Assembly: GCF_938028825.1 (NCBI RefSeq) | Contig: NZ_CALIZP010000064.1 | Coordinates: 1-35,900 of the forward strand | Length of the DNA: 35,900 bases | Reading direction: 5' to 3' | Source: an uncultured Cardiobacterium sp. | GTDB lineage: Bacteria; Pseudomonadota; Gammaproteobacteria; Cardiobacteriales; Cardiobacteriaceae | Shown: piece by piece, positions 1-8,306 of the stretch | Layout of the letters: each line of letters opens with the position of its first letter | How positions within the stretch are numbered: the first letter of the stretch is position 1 | Notes under the pieces: model-generated | The model's database searches: none | Told to the model about the DNA's origin: nothing | The model's input: only the letters and a program-made list of their open reading frames with translations | Made by a program: the position numbers and the translations under genes

Positions 1-1811
1 AGCGCCGCAATCATCGCCTCTGTTTCGGCGTCGTCGGCTTTGGCAATCATCGCCATGCGTTCGTTGCCGAAGCGGGGCAGGTCGGGGTCGTAGGCATCCG
101 CCATCAGGCGCACGCTGTGGCGGTCGCGGTGATAGTAGAAGTCGCTGATTTTCTGCGCCAGCGCGATATCCATGCCGAGCATTTCCAGGGCAATCCGCCC
201 GCTGCGCATCGCCGCGTCGAAGGTTTCGCGGACGATTTCCTGTGCGCCTGCGCGGTAGAGTGCGTAAACGTGCCGACGGTCGTAGGCGCGGGCAAGGATG
301 GGCAGCTGTGGGTAGCGTTTGCGCGCTTCTTCGACGATGGCGGTGGCCTGTTCGGCGTTGTCGATGGCGACCACCAGCAGTTGTGCCTTGGCAATGCCCG
401 CTGCTTCCAGCAGTTCCGGGCGGGAGGCGTCGCCGAAGTAGGTTTTGATGCCGTATTTGGCCAGGCCTTCCACGGTTTCCACGTCGTAGTCGATGACGGT
501 GGTGTGGTAGCCGCAGGATTCGAGCAGGCCGTCGATTGCCTGCCCGAAACGGCCGTGGCCGAGGATGATGATGGGGTTTTCTTCGGCGATGGTATCGGCC
601 TGACGCGGGTCTTGTCCGACAGCGGCTGCGCGCGGGAATTTTTCGTACACGATGAAGAGCAGCGGCGTGAACAGCATGGAGAGCGCCACCACGAGCAGCA
701 GGCGATCCGCCACGGCTTGCGGCATCACGGCGTTTTGCACCACAAAGGACAGCAGCACGAAGCCGAACTCCCCCGCCTGGGCAAGGCTGAGGGCGAAGAG
801 ACGGTTGTTCAGGCCGCGCTGGCGGAAGAGTTTGCCGAGGACGTGCAGCACCGCCGCTTTGACCAGCATCACCGCCAGCGTCAGGCAGAGGATGGTGCCA
901 AATTCGTTAAAGAGCAGGTTGAAATCGATACCCGCGCCGACGGTGATGAAGAAGAGGCCGAGCAGGAGGCCCTTGAAGGGTTCCAGTGTGCTTTCCAGTT
1001 CGTGCCGGTATTCGCTGTCCGCCAGCACCACTCCGGCGACGAAGGCGCCCAGTGCAGGCGAGAGGCCGATCAGGCTCATCAGCGCGGCAATGCCGATTAT
1101 CAGCGCCAGCGCCGTCGCCGTGTACATCTCGCGCAGGTGCGAGCGGGCGATGTAGCGGAAAAACGGGCGGGTGAGGAAGTGGGCGCCGCCGACGATACCG
1201 CCGATGACCGCGACAATCAGCGCCGCTTTCTGCCAGGCGGGCATGCCGTCAAGCAGCGTCGCCGCCGTATGCCCGCCGCCCGCCTGCGCGGCGAGTTCCG
1301 GCAGGGCGAGGAGCGGCAGGAGCGCCAGCATCGGGATGACGGCAATATCCTGAAAGAGCAGCACCGAAAACGCCGACTGCCCGCCCGGACTGTTCAGCAA
1401 GCCCTTCTCGCCGAGCGTCTGCAAGACAATCGCGGTGGATGAGAGCGCCAGCACGCAACCGGCGGCGACCGCCACCTGCCACGGCTGCCCCAGCAGCATG
1501 GCAAGCGCGGCAATCACGAGTATCGTCAGGACGACCTGCAAACCGCCGAGGCCGAACAATTTGGCGCGCAGTTTCCACAGCATGGCCGGTTCCAGTTCGA
1601 GCCCGATAAGGAACAGCATGATGACCACGCCAAATTCGGCAATGTGCTGCACATCGTGCGTTTCTGCGCCGACGAAATGAAATACCGGGCCGATGAGGAT
1701 GCCTGCCAGCAGATAACCCAGCACCGAGCCGAGACCAAGCCGCTTTGACACCGGCACGATCAGCACCGCTGCCCCCAAATAGACAAATGCAGAAGAGAGA
1801 AGAGAAGTCAT
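1..1811 (-). CDS. Kef-type K+/H+ antiporter (CPA2 family), 3' end outside window
   Basis: Monovalent cation:proton antiporter of the CPA2/KefB-KefC family in the inner membrane, expected to exchange K+ for H+ during electrophile or alkaline stress. The visible 603 codons read without a stop on the minus strand from ATG 1811. Residues 1-385 hold about 12 hydrophobic segments, including the early RLGLGSVLGYLLAGILIGP stretch, the FQDIAVIP motif near 153-160, and the EPFKGLLLGLFF segment near 277-288 that is typical of KefB/KefC. A cytoplasmic TrkA-N/RCK nucleotide-binding domain starts near residue 405 with the Rossmann motif GHGRFGQ. The C-terminus is cut off by the window edge. No kefF or kefG ancillary gene is visible, so glutathione gating is not established. 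The next gene is divergent. Confidence 0.93.
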   Translation of the reverse strand, partial: MTSLLSSAFVYLGAAVLIVPVSKRLGLGSVLGYLLAGILIGPVFHFVGAETHDVQHIAEFGVVIMLFLIGLELEPAMLWKLRAKLFGLGGLQVVLTILVIAALAMLLGQPWQVAVAAGCVLALSSTAIVLQTLGEKGLLNSPGGQSAFSVLLFQDIAVIPMLALLPLLALPELAAQAGGGHTAATLLDGMPAWQKAALIVAVIGGIVGGAHFLTRPFFRYIARSHLREMYTATALALIIGIAALMSLIGLSPALGAFVAGVVLADSEYRHELESTLEPFKGLLLGLFFITVGAGIDFNLLFNEFGTILCLTLAVMLVKAAVLHVLGKLFRQRGLNNRLFALSLAQAGEFGFVLLSFVVQNAVMPQAVADRLLLVVALSMLFTPLLFIVYEKFPRAAAVGQDPRQADTIAEENPIIILGHGRFGQAIDGLLESCGYHTTVIDYDVETVEGLAKYGIKTYFGDASRPELLEAAGIAKAQLLVVAIDNAEQATAIVEEARKRYPQLPILARAYDRRHVYALYRAGAQEIVRETFDAAMRSGRIALEMLGMDIALAQKISDFYYHRDRHSVRLMADAYDPDLPRFGNERMAMIAKADDAETEAMIAA

Positions 1812-1951
1812 AAAAATCCTTAAAAACAAGTAGCGGAAAGAAAACGGGCGGCAGCCCGCCGCAACAATGCGGGACAATGCGGCAAAAAACAAGGCTGCCG
1901 GCGAGAAAACCGCAACGCCGCCCGCCACATTCACCAAACTGCGGCGGCGGA

Positions 1952-1968
1952 GGCGGCATAATGCCGCC
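1952..1968. repeat. Palindrome abutting a start codon
   Basis: GGCGGCAT-A-ATGCCGCC is a perfect 8-bp inverted repeat with a one-base centre. It ends immediately before the ATG at 1969, where a Shine-Dalgarno would be expected and none is seen. It could be an operator, an RNA hairpin that masks initiation, or chance in GC-rich sequence. Confidence 0.45.
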
Positions 1969-3966
1969 ATGAACCTGCGCCCCATCATCGCCATTCTCGC
2001 CCTCGCCGCCACCGCCGCAGCCGCCCTCACCGTCGAACTCGACATCGCAAGCGGCAAAATCGGCGGCGTGCCCGTCAACAACCTGCACCTGCGCGCCGAA
2101 AGCACCGACGGCAGCGACTGGCGCATCAGCGGCAGCCTGCCCGCAACCCGTCTCGCGGGCAGCCCGCTCGACAACACCCGCCTCGACGCCCGCCTGCGCC
2201 GCGCGCGCGACAGCCTCACCCTTGAAGACCTCAACCTGCGCGGCACCCTTGGCGGCACCGCGCTGCACCTGCACAGCGACCGCCTCATCCTCGCGAACAT
2301 CCTGCGCGGCGAACTGCGCCTGCCGCCGGAAAGCCGCCTCACCCTGCGCGCGGGCACACACCGCCTGCACACCACCCTCGCCTACGCGGACGGCAGCGCC
2401 GCCATCCGCGCCGACCTGCCGCTCGCCCTGCTCGAACCGCTGCTCAAACAGCAACAGCTCGGCGGCGACATCCGCCCCGCCCTCACCATCCGCCGCACCG
2501 GGGCGGATTACCACGTCAGCGGCGGGATTACCCTGCACGACGCCCGCTACAACAGCGCCGACAGCCTGCGCGCGGCGGAACACCTGCGCGGCAGCATCCG
2601 CCTCGACCTGCACGGCGGCGGCAAGCGCTGGCAGGGCGACATCGCCCTCACCCTGCGCGCGGGCGAAATCCTCCTCACCCCCTACTACTACCGGCACGAC
2701 GGCGCACCGCTCACCGCCCGCCTCCACCTCGACTACCGCCCCGACCGCCTGCGCGTCCGCGACCTCACCGTGGCAGACGCCCACGCCGGCGCCCGCGCCG
2801 ACCTCGACTGGGACCGCCGCGCCAATCGCCTCACCGCCCTCAGCCTGCACCACCTCACGGGCGACGCCGACCACCTCTACCGCCGCTACCTCCAACCCTA
2901 CCTCGGCGACGGCCTCTTCGGCGACGCCGCGCTCAAAGGCAGCCTCTACCTGCGCGGCAGCTACCGCGACGGGCAAATGCGCGACCTCGCCGCCGTCTTC
3001 CACCACCTCCACATCACCGACCGGCAAGGCCGCTACCAACTGCGCGACCTCGACGGCCAGACCGGCGACGACGGCAGCCCCTCGCGCCTCACCCTCGCGG
3101 GCGGGCGCTGGCACAAACTGCCCGTCGGCACCATCCGCGCCGACTACCGTTGGGACGCGCGCGGCATCACCCTCGAAAAACCGCTGCACATCCCCATCCT
3201 CGACGGCGGCATCACCGTGGAGCGCCTCGAACCGCAGCAGGACGGCTACACCCTCAGCGCCCGTATCGCCCCCATCAGCCTCGCCCGGCTCGGCGACGCG
3301 CTCGACACCATCCGCTTCCCCGGCAGCCTCGGCGGCACCCTGCCCGACATCCGCCTGAACAGGGACGGCCTGCAACTGCAACAACCCGTCAACCTCAGCA
3401 CCTTCGGCGGCACCATCCACATCGACCACCTGCACATCCGCCGCTTTTTCAGCGACGCGCCCTACGCCGGTTTCGCCCTGCGCCTGCACAACCTCGATCT
3501 GCAACCACTGACTCACACCTTCGGCATCGGCGAAATCGAAGGCCGCATCGAAGGCGAGGCGACCGACGTCATCCTCACCAACTGGCGCCCGCAGCACTTC
3601 CGCGCCCGCCTCTACACCCCGCCGCACAACCCCGGACACCGCCGCATCAGCCACGAAGCGGTGGCCTACCTCGCCCGCGCGGGCGGCGGCAACCTCATGC
3701 TCAACCAGTTCATCCGCGTCTTGAACCGCTTCCCCTACGAGCGCCTCGGCTTCACCGCCCACCTCGAAAACGGCGTGCTCACCCTGGACGGCATCGCCCC
3801 CGCCCAAGACGGCAGCGGCGGCTATTACCTCGTCAAAGGGCGCGGCCTGCCGCACCTCGACATCATCGGCCACACCCGCAAAATTGACTGGCAGGAGCTG
3901 CTCGACCGCCTGAAAAGCGCCGGCGACAGCGAAGGCGCGCAAGTGGAAAGCAAACTGGGGCGGTAG
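1969..3966 (+). CDS. AsmA/YdbH-like envelope protein
   Basis: A 665-residue exported protein. The chosen ATG (1969) begins a good signal sequence (MNLRPIIAILALAATAAAA); an in-frame ATG at 1867 would add a charged non-signal tail. After the signal come long runs of short beta-strand-like segments. The C-terminal 200 residues resemble the YdbH/AsmA-like family: a FGGTIHIDHLHIRR strand pair, then RRISHEAVAYLARAGGG, then FPYERLGF and a GxGLPHLDIIGH ending. YdbH, TamB and AsmA-like proteins are thought to bridge the two membranes and carry phospholipid; that role is by family only. The gene is divergent from the antiporter and convergent with the DUF421 gene. No partner such as YnbE or YdbL is visible beside it. 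Confidence 0.75.
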   Translation: MNLRPIIAILALAATAAAALTVELDIASGKIGGVPVNNLHLRAESTDGSDWRISGSLPATRLAGSPLDNTRLDARLRRARDSLTLEDLNLRGTLGGTALHLHSDRLILANILRGELRLPPESRLTLRAGTHRLHTTLAYADGSAAIRADLPLALLEPLLKQQQLGGDIRPALTIRRTGADYHVSGGITLHDARYNSADSLRAAEHLRGSIRLDLHGGGKRWQGDIALTLRAGEILLTPYYYRHDGAPLTARLHLDYRPDRLRVRDLTVADAHAGARADLDWDRRANRLTALSLHHLTGDADHLYRRYLQPYLGDGLFGDAALKGSLYLRGSYRDGQMRDLAAVFHHLHITDRQGRYQLRDLDGQTGDDGSPSRLTLAGGRWHKLPVGTIRADYRWDARGITLEKPLHIPILDGGITVERLEPQQDGYTLSARIAPISLARLGDALDTIRFPGSLGGTLPDIRLNRDGLQLQQPVNLSTFGGTIHIDHLHIRRFFSDAPYAGFALRLHNLDLQPLTHTFGIGEIEGRIEGEATDVILTNWRPQHFRARLYTPPHNPGHRRISHEAVAYLARAGGGNLMLNQFIRVLNRFPYERLGFTAHLENGVLTLDGIAPAQDGSGGYYLVKGRGLPHLDIIGHTRKIDWQELLDRLKSAGDSEGAQVESKLGR

Positions 3967-4116
3967 CCCGCACTCACCGTCGTCAGCCGCACCAGCGGTA
4001 TTTCCGGCGGTGCCGCCGTGCGCCCCTGCCCTGCCCTTTCCCGTACCGCCGACGCGGCAGCGTGATGCGCCCGGCGGTTTGGATGACCGCAGCGGATGCG
4101 TCGCGCAGGAAGAGCA

Positions 4117-4743
4117 TCAATATCCCGTTATTGTTATCTGACCATGTTCGTATTCCGCGAGGAACACCGCGCTCGCGTCCGTATAGCCCTGCGCCTGCAA
4201 TTCTGCTTGCAGCCAGTCTTCGTCCTTGTCAATCATATCCAGCGTCGCCTGCTGGATGACGCCGTCGGTAATCAGCGGATATTTCGGTTTTTCCTCGCCC
4301 ATCTGCGTGATGATGAGCCGTCCGTCCTGTTCGAGGATGACCTGTTTGACGTCTTTCACTGCGTACGCGCCCTGGGTGCGCAGTTTGAAGGCGAGCTCAT
4401 GTGCCGACATGCCGACCCGCCGCACCGCTTCCACATCAATCTTGCCGCGCGAAATCAGCAGCACCGGCTGTCCGTCCACTATCCGCTTGACCAGACTATT
4501 GTGTTTTTTCAACCAGCGCAGCGACAGCGCCAGCGCGAACCAGATCACCAGGATCAGCAGGAATTCAAGGATGGTGATATCGGGGTTGTAGATCACCCCG
4601 CCGACAATCCCGCCCAACACGTAGTTCTGTACCTGATCGCTGGCCGAGGCGGGCGCGAGATTGCCCTTGCCGGTCAGGTTGATGACCAGCACCAGCGCCA
4701 GAAATCCGAGAATCAGTTTGACCGCAACCAACAGGTAAAACAT
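4117..4743 (-). CDS. DUF421 (YetF-like) membrane protein
   Basis: A 208-residue inner-membrane protein of the DUF421/YetF family, whose biochemical role is unsettled. Hydrophobic segments lie near residues 4-22, 42-54 and 57-76. A soluble C-terminal domain carries the family pattern of a Lys-rich linker (LRWLKKHNSLVKRIVDGQP), a LLISRGKID strand and a DVKQVILEQDGRLIITQ segment. Length fits the family. The ATG at 4743 is the first in frame. It is convergent with the AsmA-like gene and is preceded on its own strand by 385 bp without a gene, so it is probably transcribed alone. Confidence 0.82.
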   Translation of the reverse strand: MFYLLVAVKLILGFLALVLVINLTGKGNLAPASASDQVQNYVLGGIVGGVIYNPDITILEFLLILVIWFALALSLRWLKKHNSLVKRIVDGQPVLLISRGKIDVEAVRRVGMSAHELAFKLRTQGAYAVKDVKQVILEQDGRLIITQMGEEKPKYPLITDGVIQQATLDMIDKDEDWLQAELQAQGYTDASAVFLAEYEHGQITITGY

Positions 4744-4897
4744 CGGCGTACTCCCTCATATGGATAAAACACCGCGCCATTTTACGCGCCACATCAAGGC
4801 CATTTCCCGCCGCCTGCGTGCCGGACTTTTTGTCCCGCCCGGCGGTGAGCCCGGTGTTTGCGCCGCTTGGCGGCTGTTTTCTCTTTCCGCAACCCGC

Positions 4898-4923
4898 GTG
4901 GGCAACCAGTTGCCCACCCTACG
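4898..4923. repeat. Palindromic repeat, copy 1 (GTGGGCAAC type)
   Basis: GTGGGCAAC-CA-GTTGCCCAC is a perfect 9-bp inverted repeat followed by CCTACG. On the minus strand it reads CGTAGGGTGGGC...GCCCACGC, matching the layout of the second copy at 5072-5095. Confidence 0.7.
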
Positions 4924-5071
4924 CGGGCCCGGTGTTTGTCCCGCCTGGCGGGCGTTCTTTGGTTTATCCGGTATGGCAGGGCTCTTTGGAGGCGCTGTAC
5001 CAGACGCTGTCTGTGCGGGCGCGGGCGATGTGGAGGAGGGCGAGGCCGGGGAAGAGGGCGGTGCCGCGCGG

Positions 5072-5095
5072 GGGCGGGCCGAGGCCCGCCCTACG
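5072..5095. repeat. Palindromic repeat, copy 2 (GGGCGGGCC type)
   Basis: GGGCGGGCC-GA-GGCCCGCCC is a perfect 9-bp inverted repeat followed by TACG. The shared outer part (CCCRCCCTACG) and the differing centre suggest the same small repeat family as copy 1. It lies just past the protease stop codon and may also act as an RNA 3' end for that gene, although there is no U-tract. Confidence 0.65.
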
Positions 5096-5128
5096 GTCGC
5101 AAGCGGCCGATTTTGCCGTACCGGAACA

Positions 5129-7081
5129 TCAGATGATGTGGATATGGCTGGCGCTCAGTTCGAGGTCGCGGCCGATGTTGGCGATGAGCGTGGCCGCTGC
5201 GGTGCCGTTGCCGTCCGGGTCGTAGGCGAGTTCGCCTGTCGTCGGGTTGTAGATGATGCGGTCGTCCGCGTCTTGTGCGGCGCTGCCTTTGGTGAATTGT
5301 GCGGCGCGCAGGGTGCCACTTTCTTGCAGGGCGGTGTAGATGCGGTGGTCGAGTTCGAGCAGGTCGCCTTCTTTCAGGTTGAAGTCGGTGATGGTGTCGT
5401 GGCTGCCGTCAAGCGGGCTGGCGAAGCGGAAGGTGTCCGCGCCGCGTCCGCCGGTGAGGGTGTCGCCGCCGCGTCCGCCTTCGAGGCGGTCGTCGCCCGC
5501 GCCGCCGTCGATGCGGTCGTTGCCGTCGTAGCCGAAGAGGTAGTTGGCGGCGCTGTTGCCCTTGATGGTGTCGTGGCCCGTGCCGCCTTTGGCATTTTCG
5601 ATTTGTGTGCCGTAGCCGATGAAGAGCTGGCCGCTGTTCGGCTGGCCGTAGCCGTTGAGCACGAGGTTGTCACTCTTGCTGCCCGCGTAGTTCCAGCTGC
5701 CCGGCGTGAGGTCGAGGAAGAGGTTTTGCGTCTGGTCGGAGGCATCAAGCATGTCCTGCCCGCCACCATCGAAGATGTAGATGCCGTTGCCGAGGGTGTC
5801 GGCATTGAAGCGGCCGAAATGGTAGGTGTCGTCGCCGCTGTTGTAGTCGGGGTTGACGCCGTAGCGGTAATGCAGGGCGATGAGGTCGTAGATGCCCTGT
5901 TTGGTGGGCGAGAGCGGCGGGTTGTCGATGTAGTACTGCTCGCCGTTCAAACTGAAGGTGAGCCGCCCGGCATGCTCGGCGGAGGTGTAGGACATCAGGG
6001 TGAGGTCGTCGCGGTTTTCGACACCGGGCAGACTGACGCTGTTCTGGTCGCCGAAAGGGTGGGTCAGGCCGATGCTGTGCCCGATTTCGTGGATAAGGGT
6101 CGCCCAGCCGGAGGGGAAGAATTGGCCTTCGCCGTTGATGACGTACTGTTTGCCGTGGCGGAAGGCGTCGTCGGCGGCAAAGCCTTTGGCGTTGAGGTGG
6201 ACATCGCCGCCATAGCGCGCGTAACCGGTAACGATGCTGTCTTCGCTGTGTCCTTCCTGGGCGATGCTGAGGTCGTCAAGGTAGTAATGCAGGGTGGCAT
6301 CATCCGCCCCTGTTTCGACGAAGCGGATGTTGGTGTAGCGGCTGATGTCCGCCATCGCCGCGCGGATGTCGGCTTTCTGCGCTTCGCTGAAGACGCGGAA
6401 GCCGCTCAGGTAGAAGCCGCCGATGCGGTCGTAGGCGTCGGTCGCGAAGTGGTAGCGCACGGTCAGCGGTTGGCCCATGACGTGTCCGGCGAGGTGGCCG
6501 TCGTTGTCGTCGCTGTTTAACGCCTGAATGAAGTAGTAGCTGTTGGTCGAGCGGTCGCCGGCGAAGCGGCTGTCGCTGACGCTGACGCTGCCGTTGTGCT
6601 GCGCCGGATCGTCTGCGGGAAGCGTCGGGCGGTTGGCGGGGGTGGGCGTGTTGCCGCCGCCGCTGCCTTTATCACTGCCGCCCCCGCCTGCCGCCAGCGC
6701 CACGCCGCCGCCAACCAGGGCAAGCCCGCCGATGACGAAGGGCAGCGCCCCCGGCGTGTTGCCGCTGTGTGCGGTGGTGGCGGTGGTGTGCGGCAGGGAC
6801 GGCGCGTTATCGGGCACGGGCGGCGGGGCGTAGTCCGGCATGGCCGCGTAAGCAATGGCCGGGGCGCTGCTGTGGTAGGCATAGTAATCCTGCACCACGG
6901 CGCGCAGTTCGCCATCCTGATAAATCCACAAATCCTGTCCCTGCTGCACGGTTTCCACCGCACCCGTGCCCCGGATGTCGTAATCCTCATCCGCCCGGGC
7001 GGGGATGGTCTGCACACCGCTGCGGTCGATGTCGATCACGCGGACGCGACCGGGGTTATCTTCCATAATAAAGTCGTACAT
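5129..7081 (-). CDS. Serralysin-like RTX zinc metalloprotease
   Basis: A 650-residue secreted protease candidate. Residues about 11-68 resemble the BapA-prefix domain found at the start of some type I secreted adhesins. Residues 111-143 are a hydrophobic, Gly-rich stretch. The metzincin zinc site is HEIGHSIGLTH at 331-341 (catalytic Glu332), and the Met-turn LTLMSYTS is at 361-368, as in serralysins (peptidase family M10B). GGxGxDxL-type calcium-binding nonapeptides lie at about 499-550. The C-terminus, ending in hydrophobic residues, fits the uncleaved type I secretion signal. There is no Sec signal peptide. No ABC exporter, membrane-fusion protein or protease inhibitor gene is visible nearby. 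The gene follows the YecR-like gene by 47 bp on the same strand. Host-protein degradation is inferred from the family. Confidence 0.9.
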   Translation of the reverse strand: MYDFIMEDNPGRVRVIDIDRSGVQTIPARADEDYDIRGTGAVETVQQGQDLWIYQDGELRAVVQDYYAYHSSAPAIAYAAMPDYAPPPVPDNAPSLPHTTATTAHSGNTPGALPFVIGGLALVGGGVALAAGGGGSDKGSGGGNTPTPANRPTLPADDPAQHNGSVSVSDSRFAGDRSTNSYYFIQALNSDDNDGHLAGHVMGQPLTVRYHFATDAYDRIGGFYLSGFRVFSEAQKADIRAAMADISRYTNIRFVETGADDATLHYYLDDLSIAQEGHSEDSIVTGYARYGGDVHLNAKGFAADDAFRHGKQYVINGEGQFFPSGWATLIHEIGHSIGLTHPFGDQNSVSLPGVENRDDLTLMSYTSAEHAGRLTFSLNGEQYYIDNPPLSPTKQGIYDLIALHYRYGVNPDYNSGDDTYHFGRFNADTLGNGIYIFDGGGQDMLDASDQTQNLFLDLTPGSWNYAGSKSDNLVLNGYGQPNSGQLFIGYGTQIENAKGGTGHDTIKGNSAANYLFGYDGNDRIDGGAGDDRLEGGRGGDTLTGGRGADTFRFASPLDGSHDTITDFNLKEGDLLELDHRIYTALQESGTLRAAQFTKGSAAQDADDRIIYNPTTGELAYDPDGNGTAAATLIANIGRDLELSASHIHII

Positions 7082-7128
7082 AAAGAGGCTCGCTTGGTCG
7101 TAAAGTTAAAAAGTGGCTATTTCGCGCC

Positions 7129-7455
7129 TTATTCATCCATGCACTGATATTGCACGGTGGTGGTGTATTTGCGGCAGGTTGTCCATACCCCAGGGCTTTG
7201 TGTGCAAGTGGTTTTTTCGCCACCAAAGGCTTCAGCGCGTTTATATCCCCATGCCTGGCAACGCTTTTCTGCCGTTTTTAGCCCTTGCAATTTATTTACC
7301 GTTGGAGTTTCCATTTCCATATAGTCATAACTGAGTTCAATGACACCATCAGCCTTGCTGCCGCCCGTTGCCACCATTTCCTTTGCAACGGGTGCGCAGC
7401 CCACCAGTGCCACACCAAAAGCCATAAGCAGCGAAGAACAAAGAATTTTCTTCAT
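7129..7455 (-). CDS. YecR-like lipoprotein
   Basis: A 108-residue lipoprotein. The second in-frame Met (7455) is chosen because it opens a lipoprotein signal peptide, MKKILCSSLLMAFGVALVGC, with the lipobox LVGC. An upstream Met at 7488 would add 11 residues before the signal. The C-terminal half shows the YecR family pattern RCQAWGY, then FGG, then spaced cysteines and a final YQC. In E. coli, YecR belongs to the flagellar regulon, but no flagellar gene is visible here, so its function is unknown. It lies just upstream of the RTX protease and may be cotranscribed with it. Confidence 0.75.
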   Translation of the reverse strand: MKKILCSSLLMAFGVALVGCAPVAKEMVATGGSKADGVIELSYDYMEMETPTVNKLQGLKTAEKRCQAWGYKRAEAFGGEKTTCTQSPGVWTTCRKYTTTVQYQCMDE

Positions 7456-7598
7456 AACTAGAGCATCCTCAAAATATTGTGAAAACATGAGTATATTACG
7501 TTATGGTTAAAACATTTTCATCCTGGTATAGATCTGCTATTGGCTCTGCTTTTTGTTATAAACCACCCGCACAATCGGTGCTTTTTGAGGAAATTATC

Positions 7599-8213
7599 AT
7601 GTTGAAACTGCATTATTTCCCGGGCAGTTGCGCCTTCGTGCCGCATGTCGCCCTGCAATGGTCCGGCCTGCCTTACGAGGCTGTCGCGGAAACCCGCGAC
7701 AGCATCAAGACGCCCGCTTATCTCAAGCTCAACCCGCTCGGGCAGGTGCCGCTTCTGGAAGACGGCGACTGGACGCTGACGCAGAATGTCGCCATTGTCG
7801 GCTACATTCACGATCTCGCCCCCAAAGCGGGCATCTTCGGCCACGGCGATGTGCGCACCACGGCGAAAGCGCGGCAGTGGCTGGCTTTTGCCAACAGCGA
7901 CCTGCACCGCCGCTTCAGCCTGGTCTTCGGCCCGGCGCGCTACGTCGAGGACGAAGCGGCGCAACAGGCGCTCGCGGCAGGCGGACGCGCCGCCATCCTG
8001 CATCTTTACGGCATCGTCAACGACGCCCTGCACGGGCAAAACTATCTTGCCGGCAGCCTCAGCATCGCCGACATCTATGTGTACACCACCCTGCGCTGGG
8101 CGCACACGCTGCAAATCGGCCTCGACGGTTTCGACCGCCTCGGCGATTACTACGCACGCATTGATGCCAACCCGGGCGTGCAGGCCGTCAAAAAACAACA
8201 ACAAAATCACTAA
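7599..8213 (+). CDS. Glutathione S-transferase, beta-class-like
   Basis: A 204-residue cytosolic transferase that conjugates glutathione to electrophiles. The thioredoxin-fold N-terminus starts MLKLHYFPGSC, with a cysteine at residue 11 where bacterial beta-class enzymes such as E. coli GstA keep their catalytic Cys. It continues with the glutathione-site segment NPLGQVPLL and a TQNVAIVGYI helix that replaces the usual E-S/G motif. The C-terminal helical domain contains LSIADIYVYTTLRW. The ATG at 7599 is preceded by TGAGGA; an earlier in-frame ATG at 7503 would add 32 residues unlike the family. The upstream region is AT-rich and shared with the divergent YecR-like gene. Confidence 0.9.
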   Translation: MLKLHYFPGSCAFVPHVALQWSGLPYEAVAETRDSIKTPAYLKLNPLGQVPLLEDGDWTLTQNVAIVGYIHDLAPKAGIFGHGDVRTTAKARQWLAFANSDLHRRFSLVFGPARYVEDEAAQQALAAGGRAAILHLYGIVNDALHGQNYLAGSLSIADIYVYTTLRWAHTLQIGLDGFDRLGDYYARIDANPGVQAVKKQQQNH

Positions 8214-8232
8214 ATTCATGGACTTCCCCACC

Positions 8233-8263
8233 AGCGGCGGGCGCGCAAAGCACCCGCCGCTTT
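8233..8263 (+). terminator. Possible terminator after the GST gene
   Basis: AGCGGCGGG pairs with CCCGCCGCT across an 11-nt loop, followed by only three T residues. It lies 20 bp after the stop codon and just before the dedA promoter. Confidence 0.5.
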
Positions 8264-8265
8264 GA

Positions 8266-8271
8266 TATGAT
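8266..8271 (+). promoter_or_regulatory. Putative -10 box of the dedA-like gene
   Basis: TATGAT is followed by GCGCGCCTTT about 35 bp upstream of the ATG at 8307. The same TATGATG-Y-GCGCCTTT arrangement occurs before rsmD at 18552. No clear -35 box is seen. Confidence 0.4.
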
Positions 8272-8306
8272 GCGCGCCTTTCACCCGCACCCGTTTGAGA
8301 CTCTAA

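Larger units (their letters stand above)
4744..5128. other. Gene-free region rich in palindromes and short direct repeats
   Basis: This interval lies between the 3' end of the metalloprotease gene and the 5' end of the DUF421 gene, both on the minus strand. I see no credible gene. It holds two related palindromes (listed separately) and three imperfect copies of a TTTGTCCCGCCTGGCGG-like motif at about 4829, 4857 and 4935. Two of these are preceded by the same 12-mer GCCCGGTGTTTG (4849-4860 and 4927-4938). Long antisense frames that run through it come from the opposite strand of the protease gene. Confidence 0.6.

Noticed and set aside
117..1442. Long plus-strand open frame (441 codons) opposite the Kef-type antiporter
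   Set aside because: It is antisense to a clear antiporter gene, has an odd Glu/Gln/Arg-rich composition, and arises from the strong GC bias at third positions.
1249..3942. 897-codon minus-strand open frame across the AsmA-like gene
   Set aside because: It overlaps two well-supported genes, is almost all Val/Ala/Glu/Gly repeats, and has no domain. It is a codon-bias shadow.
4760..6520. 586-codon plus-strand frame across the gap and the RTX protease
   Set aside because: It is antisense to a protease with a full zinc site and RTX repeats, and its sequence is low-complexity Val/Ala/Gly.
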